Shown in pieces: positions 62,772 through 64,000 of a DNA stretch of 64,000 nt (positions are counted from its first letter, which is position 1; every line of letters starts with the position of its first letter). The stretch lies in NCBI RefSeq assembly GCF_003254505.1, contig NZ_QFYP01000001.1, positions 1,844,001 to 1,908,000 of the forward strand. The letters are read 5' to 3'. Below the pieces are notes generated by a model. That model was not told the origin of the DNA. It did no database searches and saw only the letters and a program-made list of their open reading frames with translations. Position numbers and translations under genes: made by a program. The stretch is from Phenylobacterium hankyongense. Lineage in GTDB: Bacteria > Pseudomonadota > Alphaproteobacteria > Caulobacterales > Caulobacteraceae.

Positions 62772-63629
62772 TCAGTACGGATCGAAGTCGAGGAAGTTGA
62801 GCGCCACCGCATCGGCGCGCAGGGCCGTCGGCGCGGCCGGGCCCAGCGCGCGCCAGATCAGGTTGAGCGGCGAGGGCCTCAACCGCTCGGGCACCGGCAG
62901 GAAGCCCTGCCGCCCGAGGTCCCAGCGCGGCTCCAGCCCGATGAACAGGGTCGCGCCGAACGGGGCCACGCCGCTCGGCAGGCCCGTCTCGGCCGCGCCG
63001 GGCAGGAAGGCGCCGCAGCGGACGAAGGGCAGGTGGGTGCGCGCCCAGACGCCGAACAGGTCGCCGCGCCGCGCGCTGGCGTAGCGGCCGGCCGGATTGG
63101 CGAGGCGCCAGCGCAGCAGGTCCTCCCGCCAGGCGCCCTGATACTGCAGGGGCGCGTCCGAGAACCGGCCCGGGACGTGGGAGAGCACGCCGGCCTGCAG
63201 CCGGGCGACCTCCTGGAAGGCGAGCTTGCGCAGGAAGCCGGGCGTGCTGTTGGCGTTGGCGACCCCGATCACGAAGCCGTAGCCGGCGTCCGCGCCCTGG
63301 GCATAGGTCTGCTCGGCCAGCCGGGTGAACAGGCCGCGGCCCTGGTAGTCGGGGTGGGTGGCGGTGTTGAGCGACAACAGGCCCTTGACCGGCCGGCCGT
63401 CGACCAGCGCCTCGGTGGGGCAGGTGACGTAGTGGGCGGCCAGCCGCTCGCCGTCCCAGGCGTCGGCGCCGACCACCGGGCCGGCCGGGTTGTCGCGGTA
63501 GCGCCAGGCCAGGGCCGCCTCGGTGAACTTGCCGTCATCGCCGAACACCTCGCCCAGCAGCCGGGCGTAAGCCTCCAGCTGGCGGGGCGTGGTTCCGGCG
63601 GGGCGGAATTCGAGCGCGCCGCCGGTCAT
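62772..63629 (-). CDS. GNAT-like acetyltransferase
   Basis: 285 residues. VKGLLSLNTATHPDYQGRGLFTRLAEQTYAQG is a GNAT acetyl-CoA-binding region, followed by YGFVIGVANANSTPGFLRKLAF. The rest has no clear motif. With the PIG-L deacetylase it may form a pair that removes and adds acyl groups on the same sugar; this is inference. Confidence 0.75.
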   Translation of the reverse strand: MTGGALEFRPAGTTPRQLEAYARLLGEVFGDDGKFTEAALAWRYRDNPAGPVVGADAWDGERLAAHYVTCPTEALVDGRPVKGLLSLNTATHPDYQGRGLFTRLAEQTYAQGADAGYGFVIGVANANSTPGFLRKLAFQEVARLQAGVLSHVPGRFSDAPLQYQGAWREDLLRWRLANPAGRYASARRGDLFGVWARTHLPFVRCGAFLPGAAETGLPSGVAPFGATLFIGLEPRWDLGRQGFLPVPERLRPSPLNLIWRALGPAAPTALRADAVALNFLDFDPY

Positions 63630-63742
63630 GCGCGGCCGCTCACGGCGCCGGGCGGGCGCACACGGTCGCGTTCATGATTTCCCCTTCTCATGGCCCCGCC
63701 TGCATCATACCAACGCGCATCGAGCGGCGTCCGGGGCGGAGA

Positions 63743-64000
63743 ATGACGAAGCCTGAACTGAACATCAACGCGCGTGACGGGCTGCGCGTGGTGCTCGCCG
63801 CTGGCTTCCTGCTGCTGCTCGGCGCCAACCTGCCGGGACACCTGTCCTACGACTCCGTGGCGCAGCTCTACGAAGGCCACTTCCATGTGCGCGAGACCTG
63901 GGGTCCGGCCAGCTATGCCTGGCTGCTGGGCCTGTTCGACGCGGTGATCCCGGGCACGGCCCTCTATGTGGTGGCCAGCGCGCTGCTGCTGTTCCTGAGC
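63743..64000 (+). CDS. Membrane protein, GT-C-like (partial, N-terminal)
   Basis: The first 86 residues only, cut by the window edge. MTKPELNINARDGLRVVLAAG, then LLLLGANLPGHLSYDSVAQLYEGHFHVRETWGP, resembles the first helix and acidic loop of GT-C type membrane glycosyltransferases. SALLLFLS at the end is another hydrophobic segment. A GGGCGGAGA Shine-Dalgarno precedes the ATG. Assignment is tentative. Confidence 0.55.
   Translation, partial: MTKPELNINARDGLRVVLAAGFLLLLGANLPGHLSYDSVAQLYEGHFHVRETWGPASYAWLLGLFDAVIPGTALYVVASALLLFLS

Overview
This window is a continuous stretch of a GC-rich (visibly about 70%) alphaproteobacterial chromosome. Gene content points to Caulobacterales, most likely a Phenylobacterium- or Caulobacter-like organism: an RpoH with its RpoH box, a divergent phaR-phaA-phaB locus, metX-metW overlapping by 4 nt, and many genes overlapping as ATGA, GTGA or TTGA. 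The genus is an inference.

Region 1 (1-35,600) is mostly housekeeping. It holds a truncated threonine dehydratase and a VOC protein, purA, a degenerate receiver protein, rpoH, a TonB-dependent receptor, a RluD-type pseudouridine synthase, an encapsulin-type ferritin-like protein with no encapsulin nearby, phoD, hisI, folE and cysS. An IscU-like gene, yidD and thrS follow, then lipid-linked-sugar glycosyltransferases, an HMG-CoA lyase and the PHA locus. The rest of the region has gloB with a methyltransferase, a PII gene, metXW, sixA, a DUF952 gene, pyrD, a histidine kinase, and two divergent self-cleaving hydrolases (gamma-glutamyltransferase and a P1/NylC-type peptidase).

Region 2 (35,505-37,685) is a mini-island of about 2.1 kb at the 3' end of a tRNA-Arg(ACG) gene. 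It is bounded by 54-nt direct repeats that differ at one base. It carries no integrase and only two credible genes: a proline-rich secreted-toxin-like protein ending in an HNH/AHH-like nuclease domain, and a small downstream protein that is a candidate immunity factor. The second gene contains an in-frame 15-bp palindrome.

Region 3 (37,900-54,200) is a glycosylation cluster. It encodes a sulfotransferase, three FkbM methyltransferases, a TylF-type methyltransferase, a SASA-type carbohydrate esterase, five paralogous TPR-glycosyltransferases and two related GT4 enzymes. It also encodes a 627-aa enzyme resembling HMW1C, the cytoplasmic N-glycosyltransferase of Haemophilus adhesins. The TPR-GT/GT4 genes form two mirror-image modules around the centre. 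Cytoplasmic protein glycosylation followed by methylation, sulfation or acetylation is the working inference.

Region 4 (54,200-64,000) has small envelope proteins, a 1039-aa three-part glycosyltransferase (RgpF, GT2 and GT4 parts) and a Wzm/Wzt-type polysaccharide ABC exporter. It ends with a GT2 coupled to an EamA-like small membrane protein, a PIG-L deacetylase-like protein, a GNAT-like protein, and a membrane protein cut by the window edge.
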